The translations under genes were made by a program, and so were the position numbers. From Gemmataceae bacterium (GTDB lineage Bacteria > Planctomycetota > Planctomycetia > Gemmatales > Gemmataceae), in NCBI GenBank assembly GCA_019636445.1, contig JAHBXO010000010.1, positions 1 to 64,000 of the forward strand: a stretch of DNA of 64,000 bases, written 5' to 3'. Position 1 is the stretch's first letter, and each line of letters opens with the position of its first letter. This document shows positions 28,306 to 37,591 of this stretch, in pieces. The notes beneath the pieces are model-generated. The model saw nothing but the letters and a program-made list of their open reading frames with translations. It was not told where the DNA came from and did no database searches.

Positions 28306-29216
28306 GGGCGGTCCCCGGCGAGTTCGGTCGGCAGGATGACGGCGACGCTCGTGCCGGACTCGACGCGGGCGAAGGTGTGCAGGACGAGAACGAGGCCCGA
28401 CGAGTTCGCATGGATCGATCGGGACTCGCGGCCGAGGAGATCGGTGACGGTGCCGAGGATTTGACCTTCGTGGACGGGTTGCCCGAGAGTCACCACCGGT
28501 TCGAAGAACCCTTCGGCCGGCGAGGGATGGTTTACCTGCATGTGCCCGGAGCCAGGCCGGGAGTCTTCGACGATGATCGGCAACGCTCCACTCGCTACGG
28601 GAGCATCCGCGATCACGCCCACGTCGGCCAGCACACGGAGGCAGCCCGCGACGTAGGCATCAACGCCGGACGGATCGCAGCCGCCTCCGCCGAGATATTC
28701 CGCGTAGATCGCCGGCACGCACGCGTCGCGTGCCACGGATAACGACCGGCCTTCGAGGTTCGGATCGGTTCCCCAGATGATCGGCAAGCCGAACGCCCGC
28801 GCCATTCGCCGCTGCGACTCGAGCACCTTCGGGTCGGGGTGGAGCATGTAGCCGACCAGCGGGAGAACTCTCAGTCGCGTGCCGCCGGTGTGGAGGTCGA
28901 TGTAGTAATCGGCCGAGCGAATCCGTTCAGAGAGTTCAAAGGCGATGTGCTGGGTCGGGGAACCATCGGCCCGGCCCGGGCAGGTGCGGGCGAGGTCCAG
29001 CCCGTCGTCGCCGACGCGGCTCCCGCGGAGGAACGCAGGCTCGTTCACCACCGGCACGAGCGTGACGGTACCCCGAAGTGGCGGATGCGTTCGAAAGAGC
29101 GCGATCAGGTACCGAACCGCCGCCATCGGTTCGAATTCGTCCCCGTGGACTCCGCCCGTGATCAAGACGTGCGGGCCGGGTTCGGAGCCGGAGAATCGTT
29201 CCAGCACAAGCGCCAC
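28302..29216 (-). CDS. Succinylglutamate desuccinylase/aspartoacylase-family (M14-like) deacylase
   Basis: A 304-residue zinc hydrolase. Zinc ligands are expected at H24 and E27 in GGVHGDEFEP and at H109 in DYYIDLHTGG; the C-terminal half is a small beta domain. The family removes acyl groups from N-acyl amino acids or related amides. The start is GTG with AAGGAG six bases upstream, and the TAA of the preceding gene lies inside that spacer, so translation is coupled. In this operon it may de-acylate the transported compound before oxidation and retro-aldol cleavage; that is inference. Confidence 0.85.
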   Translation of the reverse strand: MALVLERFSGSEPGPHVLITGGVHGDEFEPMAAVRYLIALFRTHPPLRGTVTLVPVVNEPAFLRGSRVGDDGLDLARTCPGRADGSPTQHIAFELSERIRSADYYIDLHTGGTRLRVLPLVGYMLHPDPKVLESQRRMARAFGLPIIWGTDPNLEGRSLSVARDACVPAIYAEYLGGGGCDPSGVDAYVAGCLRVLADVGVIADAPVASGALPIIVEDSRPGSGHMQVNHPSPAEGFFEPVVTLGQPVHEGQILGTVTDLLGRESRSIHANSSGLVLVLHTFARVESGTSVAVILPTELAGDRP

Positions 29217-29219
29217 CGA

Positions 29220-30662
29220 TTACTCCTTCCCGTTCCGGAACTGGAACGCGAACAGCTTCGCATCCTTCATGGCGAACCGGAGGCGGATCGGTTTGCCGGC
29301 GAGAGCGCCGACGTCGCTTCCACCCTTCCAGCGCACGACGCGGTCGATCTCGTTGCCGATGGTCTCGACCGTATTGGCGAGCGCGAAGCCCGGTATCGGT
29401 TTCCCCTCTACGTCCTGGATCTCGACGAGAATGCCGCCAGCGGCCGAAGTGGCGAAGTTGAGCGACAGCTCCTTCCCGCTGAAGGTGATCGACTTCGTGA
29501 GCAGTTCGCCACCCGCATACGGAGCGACGGCCGCGGCGAAGCCGTCGAGTCGCAGCGAGTAACGCCGCAGGTGGCTCGTCGGCTGGCCGTAGTTTTGGTT
29601 CGCATAGAGCGACATCGCGTGCGGTCCCGTCGGCACCACGTTCAGGGCCGGGTAGTTCGTCCGCGAGACCCAGTTCTCGGCCCCGATGCTGGGCGCGAGG
29701 AAGCCCTCGGGGAAGGTGCGGTCGTAGCGGTCGCCGCCGCGCGAGGTGACAAGCACGCCGTCGGAGCAGTCCTTGAAGTAGCCGGGGTTCACGCCGATCG
29801 CCGTGGCCTGCTCGGCGTTCAGCACCTGTCGACCGGGCATGAATCGGGCGGCGATGCCGATGTAGATGTGCGGCGCGCGGAAGTACGGATGCGTCTGGTT
29901 CGTGTAGAGGTGCTCGATCGGCCCGTCGCCGTAGTGCATCAGGACCGGTTCCGTCCAGCTAATGAAATCCTTCGAGGTCGTTCGCGAGATGCGACGGATG
30001 CCGTTCACGAAGACGCGGAAGTAGCAGAGGTAGCGCTGCTCGGCGTCGGACCAGAACGGGACGTTCTGCGAATCGAAGGCCCCCTTCGGAACCACGGCCT
30101 TGTCCCGGAGCTTCGTCCAGCGTAGGCCGTCCTCGGAGACGAACGCGAACAGGCCCGTCTTGCCGATCCCCGCGAGGGCCTTGTACCGCTCGGCCTTCGG
30201 CACGCCGGGCCGGGCGTCGAGCATCGGGCAGAAGTTGTGCGAGAACGGCGCTTCCCCGGCGAGCACGACGTTGTTCGCCTTCGATCCGCCTACGTCGTAC
30301 AGGCCAAGCTCCGGCTTTGTCCAGACTTTGCCATCCTTCGAGAAGGCGACGCAGGTCGTCTCCGTGCTCGATCCGTCTTTCCCGGCCGTCGGGTTGCCGC
30401 GATAGTACGCGCGATAGTCGTTCCCGTCGCGGAGGATGGTGCAGTACCCGGCGAACGCGCCTTCCCACGGCTTGTCGAACTTGATGGCGATTCCTTCGTC
30501 CCGCGGCGGTTCGAGTCGCAGTGAGACGCCGCTGAGCTTGCCGATCAGGTGCGTATCGACGAACAGTTCGCGCCGCGAGCCGACGTCGATCGGCTTTGAC
30601 GGATCCTCGGCCCGGAGAGCGGGAGCCAAGACGAGCGAGAGGAGCACGAGTCGAGCGGTCAT
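29220..30662 (-). CDS. Secreted GH32/GH43-like five-bladed propeller protein
   Basis: A 480-residue protein with signal peptide MTARLVLLSLVLAPALRAE. The body has repeating YY.N-type blades and segments such as RELFVDTHLI, YRAYYRGNPTA, FSKDGKVWTKPELGL and FWSDAEQRYLCYFR, as in the glycosyl-hydrolase 32/43/68 propeller superfamily found in many planctomycetes. The C-terminus forms a beta-sandwich. The open frame extends about 165 codons upstream, but the ATG at 30662 begins the signal peptide and follows GAGG. It sits in the middle of the catabolic operon, so it probably releases or recognises the substrate outside the cytoplasm. Confidence 0.75.
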   Translation of the reverse strand: MTARLVLLSLVLAPALRAEDPSKPIDVGSRRELFVDTHLIGKLSGVSLRLEPPRDEGIAIKFDKPWEGAFAGYCTILRDGNDYRAYYRGNPTAGKDGSSTETTCVAFSKDGKVWTKPELGLYDVGGSKANNVVLAGEAPFSHNFCPMLDARPGVPKAERYKALAGIGKTGLFAFVSEDGLRWTKLRDKAVVPKGAFDSQNVPFWSDAEQRYLCYFRVFVNGIRRISRTTSKDFISWTEPVLMHYGDGPIEHLYTNQTHPYFRAPHIYIGIAARFMPGRQVLNAEQATAIGVNPGYFKDCSDGVLVTSRGGDRYDRTFPEGFLAPSIGAENWVSRTNYPALNVVPTGPHAMSLYANQNYGQPTSHLRRYSLRLDGFAAAVAPYAGGELLTKSITFSGKELSLNFATSAAGGILVEIQDVEGKPIPGFALANTVETIGNEIDRVVRWKGGSDVGALAGKPIRLRFAMKDAKLFAFQFRNGKE

Positions 30663-30682
30663 GATGCGACCTCGGAAAGGAG

Positions 30683-31468
30683 TCACCACACGGTCCAGCC
30701 GCCGTCGATGGTCAGGTTCTGGCCGGTCATGAAGGAGCTGGCATCGCTGGCGAGGAAGATGATCGCGCCCTTCAGTTCGTGCGGCCGGCCCATGCGCTTC
30801 ATGGGAAGCTTGGTTGTTAATCGCTCGACCATCTCCTTCGGGGCCTTGTCTGTCGGGAACGGGCCGGGGCTGAGGCAGTTCACGCGCACGCCGTCGGCCG
30901 CCCAGTAAGCCGCGAGGTGGCGGGTCATGTGAACGATGCCGCCCTTGAGTGCGTGATAGGCGACGGGGCTGGCGGGGCAAACGCCTTCGTAGGCGTCGGG
31001 ATACGAAGCGACCTGTCCGTACATCGAGCCGAGCAGGACGATGCTGGCCGACGCTTGGCGCTCGACGGCGTGGTTCCGGAGCAATCGAGCGAGGAGAAAG
31101 TAACCGGTGGCGTTCGCGAGTTGGCGCGTGAACTGTTCGGCCGTCACCGTGGTCCAATCGGCCGGCTGCGCTTCGTGGCCGTTGTTCACCAGCACGTCGA
31201 TCCGCCCGGCGACGGCGACGGCGTCGAGAAACCCGCGTTCAATCGATATCGGATCCATGTGATCGAGCGCGACGCCGGCGTGCTTGCGGCCGGGCAGCGC
31301 GGCCGCCGCGGCCTTGGCGCGTTCAGCATCGCGGCTGGCAATCACCACTGTTGCCCCCGCTTCCGCTAGGGCTCGGGACATCGCCGATCCCAAGTGGCCG
31401 GTGCCGCCGGTCACGAGTACCACGCGCCCGGTCAGATCGAATAGCTCGTGGATGGTCGGTTCCGGCAT
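30683..31468 (-). CDS. Short-chain dehydrogenase/reductase (sugar-acid type)
   Basis: A 261-residue classical SDR with VTGGTGHLG (19-27), Ser148, and Tyr171/Lys175 in YHALK; the end reads TGQNLTIDGGWTVW. The gene overlaps the aldolase gene by one base (TGATG) and is followed 20 bases later by the secreted propeller gene. SDRs beside HpcH/HpaI aldolases commonly oxidise a sugar-acid hydroxyl or reduce the aldehyde product; the substrate here is unknown. Confidence 0.9.
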   Translation of the reverse strand: MPEPTIHELFDLTGRVVLVTGGTGHLGSAMSRALAEAGATVVIASRDAERAKAAAAALPGRKHAGVALDHMDPISIERGFLDAVAVAGRIDVLVNNGHEAQPADWTTVTAEQFTRQLANATGYFLLARLLRNHAVERQASASIVLLGSMYGQVASYPDAYEGVCPASPVAYHALKGGIVHMTRHLAAYWAADGVRVNCLSPGPFPTDKAPKEMVERLTTKLPMKRMGRPHELKGAIIFLASDASSFMTGQNLTIDGGWTVW

Positions 31469-32259
31469 CAGTAGCGACCGTCGAAGGTGAACCCGAGCGG
31501 GCTGAAGCGCCGGCGCATCTCTTCCAAGGCGTTCTTGATCCAGATGATGTCCGCACCGTGCGCGATTAGCCGGGCACCCATGTCGAGCAGTTGCTTGGCC
31601 CGCTCCGGCGAGCCGGCGGGCATGCCCCAGTGCTTCCCGGCCGCCTTCGCCGCGGCGGCGACTTCCTGGATCGCCTCCTCCACTCGCGGATGATCGAACT
31701 GGCCCGGTACGCCGGCCAGGACGCCGAAGTCGCCTGGGCCGAAGAAGAGCACATCCACACCGTCGACTTCCGCGATCTCCCGCGCGTTGGCCACAGCGTC
31801 GGGGTCTTCGATCTGCACGACGATAAACGTCTGCTCGTTAGCCTCGCGCACGTACCGGTCGACGGGCAGCGCGCAGTACGGAGCATCGGGATTGCCGCTG
31901 TCACAGCCCCGCCGGCCGAGCGGGGCGAACTTCGCCCACTTCACGATCTCGCGTGCCTCGGCCGCATCGTCGCAGCGAGGGTACATGATGCCTTGTGCCC
32001 CGGCTTCGAGGATGCGGCCCATCCGCATGAACTCGCCCTTCGCCGGCCGGGCGAGGATGTCCGCGGTGCCGACGCGCGCGGCACGCATCAGCGCGTTCGC
32101 CGTCTCGACGCTGGCCGCGTGGTGCTCCAGGTCCATCCAGAGTCCGTCGAACCCCATGAGGCTGACGAGTTCGTACATGGACGGATCGATGGAATGGATC
32201 GTGGTGACAAGAACCGGCTCGTTCCGCACCAGCTTGGCCTTGATCTTGCTCGGTCGCAT
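31468..32259 (-). CDS. HpcH/HpaI-family class II aldolase
   Basis: A 263-residue cytoplasmic, metal-dependent TIM-barrel enzyme. It shows GFDGLWMDLEHHAAS near residues 37-50 (base and binding residues), ILARPAKGEF, the metal-ligand region QIEDPDA, and FFGPGDFG. The family cleaves 2-keto-3-deoxy acids to pyruvate and an aldehyde. It is the first enzyme gene after the XylR-type regulator (77-base gap) and overlaps the SDR gene. No dehydratase for making the keto-deoxy acid is seen, so either it is elsewhere or the substrate is different. Confidence 0.9.
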   Translation of the reverse strand: MRPSKIKAKLVRNEPVLVTTIHSIDPSMYELVSLMGFDGLWMDLEHHAASVETANALMRAARVGTADILARPAKGEFMRMGRILEAGAQGIMYPRCDDAAEAREIVKWAKFAPLGRRGCDSGNPDAPYCALPVDRYVREANEQTFIVVQIEDPDAVANAREIAEVDGVDVLFFGPGDFGVLAGVPGQFDHPRVEEAIQEVAAAAKAAGKHWGMPAGSPERAKQLLDMGARLIAHGADIIWIKNALEEMRRRFSPLGFTFDGRY

Positions 32260-32336
32260 CGAACCCTCGAAACTGTGCCGCCGCGCGCAAAACCGGCGCG
32301 GCCCCTTCCCGTTGTAGCCCGACCGGCACCGGTCGA

Positions 32337-33509
32337 TCAGTTTCCCTTCAAGCGGTGAAGCTTCCGATAGGCCCCAGGGCTGAGGCCAAGTTCGCGGCGG
32401 AAGACTTCGTAGAGTCGCTGGATGGTTCCAAATCCGACATCGCGGGCGATCGCGGTCAAGGCGCGATCCCCCTGGGCGAGTTCGCGTTTCGCGCGCTCGA
32501 CCCGGACGCGGCGGATCTCGTTCGCGATCGGGCGCTTCAGAGACTTACGAAAGTAGTTTTGAAGCGTTCGCGTCTCCGCACCGACCGCGCGGGCGACGGC
32601 GTCCGGCCCGATGGGGCGGTGACTGTTCGCCGCGATGTACGCCAGCGCCGCCGCGACCACAGCGTTCTCAACTGCGTAGAAGTCGGTGGATTCGCGCACG
32701 ACGAGTCCGTGGGGCGCGAGCCGGATCGGTTCCACCGGCTTTTCGTGGCCATCTATCAGTTGTTCCAGCAGTCCCGCGGCCGTGTAGCCGATCCGGTCGT
32801 AACCGATCTCGACGCTGGTGAGCGAGGGCCGCGGATGCTCGCAGAGCGTCTCCTGGTTCTTGCCGGCGACGATGGCCACGTCCACCGGGACGCGCCATCC
32901 CCGACGTTGCGCGGCTTGCACCACCAGCCGGCCATAGACCTCCTGCCCGACGTACACGCCGACCGGGGGAGTCCAGCCGGCCATGGCGCGGTCGAGCAGC
33001 CGCACGGTCGACTTCCAGTGTGCGAGGTCGCGGAACGGGTCTTGGGGAACGAACGCGGAGGCGCATCCGAACCCGGCCTCGCGCACCTGTCGCGTGAACT
33101 CCCGGACTTCCAGTTCGTTGTCGACATTCTTCCGGGAGGTGAGCGTGGCGAACGACCGGAACCCGCGGGCCAGTAGGTGCTCGGCAACAACGCGCCCGAC
33201 ATCCGTGGAATCGGGGAAGACGCCGGGCAGCAGGTGTCGCGCGGGCGAACTGGGCCACACGTTCACGACGGGGATGCGTCGTGCGGCCGCCATCCGAACG
33301 AGCGCGTAGTTGGCACGGCCGATGATGCCGTCGTAACGGTCCGGAGGGCCTTGCCTGTGGCGGAGGGTATCGTGTGCGAACTCGTCGATGACGGTGATCC
33401 AGCCCCGCTCCTCCGCGAAGCGCTGGATGCCGGCGTAAACCTCGGCGTGGCGTTTGTACGGCCACTGCAGGTCCAACATCAACGCGATTCGTCGCGGTGC
33501 GCGAGCCAT
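32337..33509 (-). CDS. XylR-type transcriptional regulator (periplasmic-binding-like domain plus AraC HTH)
   Basis: A 390-residue regulator. The N-terminal two-thirds is a LacI/XylR-like sugar-sensing domain (from RRIALMLDLQWPYKRHAEVYAG to the PSLTSVEIGYDRIGYTAA region). The C-terminal about 100 residues form an AraC HTH ending LTAIARDVGFGTIQRLYEVFRRELG. It probably senses a sugar or sugar acid and controls the aldolase-SDR-propeller-deacylase-symporter genes downstream. It may also act on its own promoter, which carries a 17-base palindrome 24 bases upstream of its ATG, and on the divergent DUF1592 operon. Confidence 0.9.
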   Translation of the reverse strand: MARAPRRIALMLDLQWPYKRHAEVYAGIQRFAEERGWITVIDEFAHDTLRHRQGPPDRYDGIIGRANYALVRMAAARRIPVVNVWPSSPARHLLPGVFPDSTDVGRVVAEHLLARGFRSFATLTSRKNVDNELEVREFTRQVREAGFGCASAFVPQDPFRDLAHWKSTVRLLDRAMAGWTPPVGVYVGQEVYGRLVVQAAQRRGWRVPVDVAIVAGKNQETLCEHPRPSLTSVEIGYDRIGYTAAGLLEQLIDGHEKPVEPIRLAPHGLVVRESTDFYAVENAVVAAALAYIAANSHRPIGPDAVARAVGAETRTLQNYFRKSLKRPIANEIRRVRVERAKRELAQGDRALTAIARDVGFGTIQRLYEVFRRELGLSPGAYRKLHRLKGN

Positions 33510-33532
33510 GCCGGCGTTCTCAAATTCGCTAA

Positions 33533-33549
33533 CGTTTTTCCGGAAAACG
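33533..33549. promoter_or_regulatory. Candidate operator palindrome in the regulator/DUF1592 divergent promoter
   Basis: CGTTTT-TCCGG-AAAACG is an inverted repeat with 6-bp arms in a locally AT-rich stretch (33525-33575) between divergent genes. Its position just upstream of the XylR-type regulator fits an autoregulatory binding site. Only one copy was found; the 77-base gap before the aldolase gene instead has GACCGG-CA-CCGGTC at 32321-32334. Confidence 0.4.
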
Positions 33550-33624
33550 ATAATCCGTCATAAGAAAATAATACGGAATCCTGCGCGTCCACCCTCCCAT
33601 ACTCCGGACCACGGATCTCGCGCA

Positions 33625-36174
33625 ATGCTTCCGCATTCCGTCCATTCCTGGCGACTGTCGATTCCCGCGATCCTTGGCGCGGTCCTGTTGCTCGCGCCCG
33701 CGGGCACAGCCGCCGCGCCGAACGTATCGCCCGTGCCGAAAGCGATCCGGAGCGTGCTCGAGGCCCACTGCGCCGACTGCCACGGCGAAGGCGGCAAGGG
33801 CGCGATCGACGTGACCGCACTCGACACGCTCAAGCCCCAGGACCGGCTCGACACCCTCAACAAGATCCAGGACCAGCTCTTCTACAAGATGATGCCCCCG
33901 CCGCGGGCCGAGCAGCCCGGCGCGGAGGAACTGCGATCGCTGGCGGATTGGGTCCGCACCGAGTTGCGAACCCAAAACGCGTCCAAGCTCGATGATCGGC
34001 TGCCATATCCGGATGCCGGCAACTACGTCGACCACGCGGCACTGTTCGACGGTTCGAACAAGGTCAAAGCCTTTTCCCCCGCCCGCCGCTGGCTGGTCAG
34101 CCCGCAGATCTTCGACGAGCGCGTACTCGATCTGTTTCAGCTGGAAGGGAAGGACCGGGAGAATTTTCGGCGGTCCGGCTTTTACGGGATCACCAACCCT
34201 TTCGTGCTGCCCGACCACGCGGGCGTGCGCTATTACGACCTGACTCCGCTCGACGGTGGCCATCTGTTGGTGATGCTCGGCAACGCCGAATGGATCGCCA
34301 CCAAGCAACTGCAGGCGGCGCGGATGAAGGCCGGCGACCCGAACGCGGGTGTGGCGGATCCGAAGGACAAATGGTACCCGAAGACGACACCGTCCGCGTT
34401 CGAAGCCATCGTGGCGAAGAAGGACCCTCCATCGGACGAGCAGATCCGATCGGCCGTCCAGCAGCAGTTCCAACTTGCTTTGCGCCGGAAGCCGACAGAG
34501 GTCGAACTCGCGCAGTATCGGAAGCTGGCACACGAGGCGATTGCGGTTGCCGGGAACACGGAGGGGCTGCGACAGGTTCTCAAATCGGTGCTGCTGGAAT
34601 CGGAGTTCGTCTACCGGTTGGAATTCGGCGAAGGCAAGCCGGACGAATTCGGCCGCGTACCGCTGACTCCGCGGGAAGCGGCGTTCGCCATCGCCTATGC
34701 GCTGGGCGACCGCGGGCCGGACGCCGAACTCCTTCGCGCGGCCGAGAGCGGCAAACTGTCGACCCGCGCGGATTACGAGCGCGAAGTCCGCCGACTGCTG
34801 GCGGACGGCGTTTATTTCCGCGGGCAGGTCGATCCATCACTCAACGGCATGCACATCCACTCGCACATCGCCAGCCATCCCAAGCTAGTGCGGTTCTTCC
34901 GCGAGTTCTTCGGCTACCCCGCCGCCACGAAAGTCTTCAAGGACGTCCCGCGTAGCGGCGGATATTACCGGAACCCGGACCGCGGGCACCTGGGCACGCC
35001 GGGCTGGCTGGTTCAGGAGGCCGACGAGTTCGTCGTTCAACAGTTGTCACAGGACCGTCGGGTGTTCGAGCGACTGCTCACCTCCGACGAGTATTACGTG
35101 TACCACAACATGGACACGAAGGCCGGCCAGGCGCTGATCGCCCAGTGGAAACAGGTGTACGAGACGCTCAAAAGCACCGAGTGGAAGACGAAGCCGGAAG
35201 CGGTGATGGCATCGCACCAGAAGATGCTTACGGCCGCGAAGATCCTCGACCCGCGGACGAAGGAGCTCTGGCGGGAAAAGCGTTCGTTCCTGTCCTACAT
35301 GTACTGGTTCCAGGATACCTTCGGTCAGGGCCGCACGCCGTTCACGCGCGGGCCGTTCACCCACGGCTACTACTACGACCACTCGCCGAGTTACAGCCTG
35401 CCGCCGACCCCGAACCGGCTCCGATACGTCGGCGTCGAGACGCCGAACTTCAAGGAACCGAAGGAATTCCCGGCCTTCTGGGACTACCCGGTCGAGCAGC
35501 CGTTCCGGGTCGCGAACCGCAAAGGCATCCTCACGCATCCGGCGTGGCTGATCGCCTTTTCGGCGAACACCGCAACCGATCCGATTCGTCGTGGGCGTTG
35601 GATCCGCGAGAAACTGCTGGCGGGGGTGGTGCCGGACGTGCCGATCACCGTGGACGCCAAGGTGCCCGACGACCCGCACCAGACTCTGCGCGAGCGCGTG
35701 CATGCGGTCACGACGGCAGCGGCGTGCGCCAAGTGCCACAGCCGGATGAACGACCTCGGCTATCCATTCGAACAGTTCGACGACTTCGGCCGCTTCCGCA
35801 AACTCGAACCGCTCGAACACCCGGACAGCCTCATCACGGCCGGGAACGGCAAGACCTCCTTCGACGTCTACAAGACGAAACCGATCGACCCGACCGGGGT
35901 TCTATCCGGCACCGGCGATGCGAAGCTGGACGGCCCGGTGACCGACTCGTTCGACCTGATCGACCGTCTGGCGAAGTCCGACCGTGTCCGGCAGTCGATC
36001 ATCCGCCACGCGTTTCGGTTTTTCCTGGGCCGGAACGAACGGCCCTCCGACTCGCAGACGTTGATCGACGCGGAGCGCGCATACCTGACTAGCGACGGCA
36101 GCTTCAAGGCCGTCGTGCTGTCCCTGCTGACGTCCGACTCGTTCATCTACCGCAAACAACCGGGGAACCGATGA
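33625..36174 (+). CDS. DUF1592-type planctomycete cytochrome c protein
   Basis: An 849-residue exported protein. It has a signal peptide and a c-type heme motif CADCH near residue 48, followed by the GEGGKG segment of planctomycete cytochromes. The DUF1587-DUF1592-DUF1588-DUF1585 arrangement follows; the DUF1588 part contains a second heme-like CAKCH near 700 in the context SRMNDLGYPFEQFD, and the end reads VVLSLLTSDSFIYRK. The role of the family is unknown; it is thought to be an extracytoplasmic redox protein. It is first in a 12-kb rightward operon and overlaps the DUF1552 gene by ATGA. The ATG at 33625 precedes the signal peptide; the ribosome site is weak. Confidence 0.9.
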   Translation: MLPHSVHSWRLSIPAILGAVLLLAPAGTAAAPNVSPVPKAIRSVLEAHCADCHGEGGKGAIDVTALDTLKPQDRLDTLNKIQDQLFYKMMPPPRAEQPGAEELRSLADWVRTELRTQNASKLDDRLPYPDAGNYVDHAALFDGSNKVKAFSPARRWLVSPQIFDERVLDLFQLEGKDRENFRRSGFYGITNPFVLPDHAGVRYYDLTPLDGGHLLVMLGNAEWIATKQLQAARMKAGDPNAGVADPKDKWYPKTTPSAFEAIVAKKDPPSDEQIRSAVQQQFQLALRRKPTEVELAQYRKLAHEAIAVAGNTEGLRQVLKSVLLESEFVYRLEFGEGKPDEFGRVPLTPREAAFAIAYALGDRGPDAELLRAAESGKLSTRADYEREVRRLLADGVYFRGQVDPSLNGMHIHSHIASHPKLVRFFREFFGYPAATKVFKDVPRSGGYYRNPDRGHLGTPGWLVQEADEFVVQQLSQDRRVFERLLTSDEYYVYHNMDTKAGQALIAQWKQVYETLKSTEWKTKPEAVMASHQKMLTAAKILDPRTKELWREKRSFLSYMYWFQDTFGQGRTPFTRGPFTHGYYYDHSPSYSLPPTPNRLRYVGVETPNFKEPKEFPAFWDYPVEQPFRVANRKGILTHPAWLIAFSANTATDPIRRGRWIREKLLAGVVPDVPITVDAKVPDDPHQTLRERVHAVTTAAACAKCHSRMNDLGYPFEQFDDFGRFRKLEPLEHPDSLITAGNGKTSFDVYKTKPIDPTGVLSGTGDAKLDGPVTDSFDLIDRLAKSDRVRQSIIRHAFRFFLGRNERPSDSQTLIDAERAYLTSDGSFKAVVLSLLTSDSFIYRKQPGNR

Positions 36175-37571
36175 CGACCACCCGACGGGAATTCATGGCG
36201 ACCGCCGCGATCGGGGCGATTGCGCTCGGACCCCGCACGGCATGGACGAAACCGGCCGGCGGAAAAGCGCCGATGCGCTTCATTTTCCTGCACAAGGGGA
36301 ACGGTCTGTTCCCGTCCGTGATGGTGCCGCCGTCGCTGAGCAAGGACGACGCCGCGACGGAGGCGAAGAAGGGGCCTCTCAACCTCGACCTCGCGAAGCA
36401 TGAATTGCCCGCGTGGATGAAACCGCTGGCCGCGCACCAGGGCGATCTCACGATCCTCCAGGGACTGTCCGGAAAGATGTGCACCACCGGGCACCATACC
36501 TGGTGTTCGTCGCTCGGTGTCTTCAAGGCGAACGAGCGGATCAGTTCCATCAAGTGGGCCACCGTCGATTTCGAACTGGCGAAACTCTTCCCGTCGCCGA
36601 TGGAGCATGTCGAACTGGCCTGCTTCCCGCTCGGCGGGGGCAACGCCCGCGGCACCCTGAACGGCATCGCCACCGGATTCTCGGCCCGCGGCCCGCAACA
36701 ACCGAACTATGCCTTCGGTTCGCCGAAGGTGGCCGTGCAGGAACTGTTCAAATCGGTCTCCGCCGACAAGACCCTGCAGGCGCAGGCGCAGTTGGGGCGG
36801 AGCGGGCTGGAGTTCGCCGCCCGACGGGAAGGAAACCTGGCCGAGCGCACCCCCGGCGGCGAGCGCGGGAAAGTGCAAAGCTACGCCGACTCGCTGGAAG
36901 CCATCCGCGAACGGGACCGCAAGGTGGACGCGATGGCCGACGCCATCCGCCCGCACGTGCCCAAGCTGGACGCGAAATACCTCGCCGACGAGATGACCAC
37001 CGTCGACCGCCAGCGCGGGCATGTCGAAGTGCTCCTGGCGGCGCTGATCTCCGGACTCACCAACGTCGTCGCCTTCACTGTGGACGAACTCGGCCACGAA
37101 TACACCGGGCTTGCCGGTCTTGAAAAAGAAAAGGTGAACCTGCACGATGTCGGGCACGGCAAGCCGGTCGGCAAACTCACCGCTGAAGAAGTCCGCTTCG
37201 CCGTCCGTCGCCAGCACATGACGCTCGTCGACACGATCGCCAACCGATTGAAAAAGACGCCCGAAGCCGACGGTACGATGTTCGACAACACCATGATCTT
37301 CTACTTCCCCGACAACGGCGAGACCCATCACTCGCACGGCACGGAATACCCCTTCGTGATCTTGTCCGGAAAGAACGCCCGACTCGACATCCGCGGACGC
37401 TACATCCGCCTGCCGAACTACGGCGAGCCGGGGCACAAGACGCTCGGCAACTGGTACACCACGCTGCTGAACGCCTACGGAAACCCGGTCCGGCACTACG
37501 GCGATCCCGACCCCGGCCTGGCCCGGTTCGGCATCGACCAGACCGGCGCCATCAAACCTTTCCTCGGCTGA
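36171..37571 (+). CDS. DUF1552 protein, Tat-exported
   Basis: A 466-residue protein that begins MTTTRREFMATAAIGAIAL, a twin-arginine signal. The body is of the DUF1552 family (alkaline-phosphatase-like fold relatives), with FPDNGETHHSHG near the C-terminus. DUF1552 genes almost always pair with DUF1592 cytochromes, as here with an ATGA overlap. Export by Tat suggests folding with a cofactor or metal in the cytoplasm. Function unknown. Confidence 0.92.
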   Translation: MTTTRREFMATAAIGAIALGPRTAWTKPAGGKAPMRFIFLHKGNGLFPSVMVPPSLSKDDAATEAKKGPLNLDLAKHELPAWMKPLAAHQGDLTILQGLSGKMCTTGHHTWCSSLGVFKANERISSIKWATVDFELAKLFPSPMEHVELACFPLGGGNARGTLNGIATGFSARGPQQPNYAFGSPKVAVQELFKSVSADKTLQAQAQLGRSGLEFAARREGNLAERTPGGERGKVQSYADSLEAIRERDRKVDAMADAIRPHVPKLDAKYLADEMTTVDRQRGHVEVLLAALISGLTNVVAFTVDELGHEYTGLAGLEKEKVNLHDVGHGKPVGKLTAEEVRFAVRRQHMTLVDTIANRLKKTPEADGTMFDNTMIFYFPDNGETHHSHGTEYPFVILSGKNARLDIRGRYIRLPNYGEPGHKTLGNWYTTLLNAYGNPVRHYGDPDPGLARFGIDQTGAIKPFLG

Positions 37572-37591
37572 CCCGCTCCCCAGGTGCCTCC

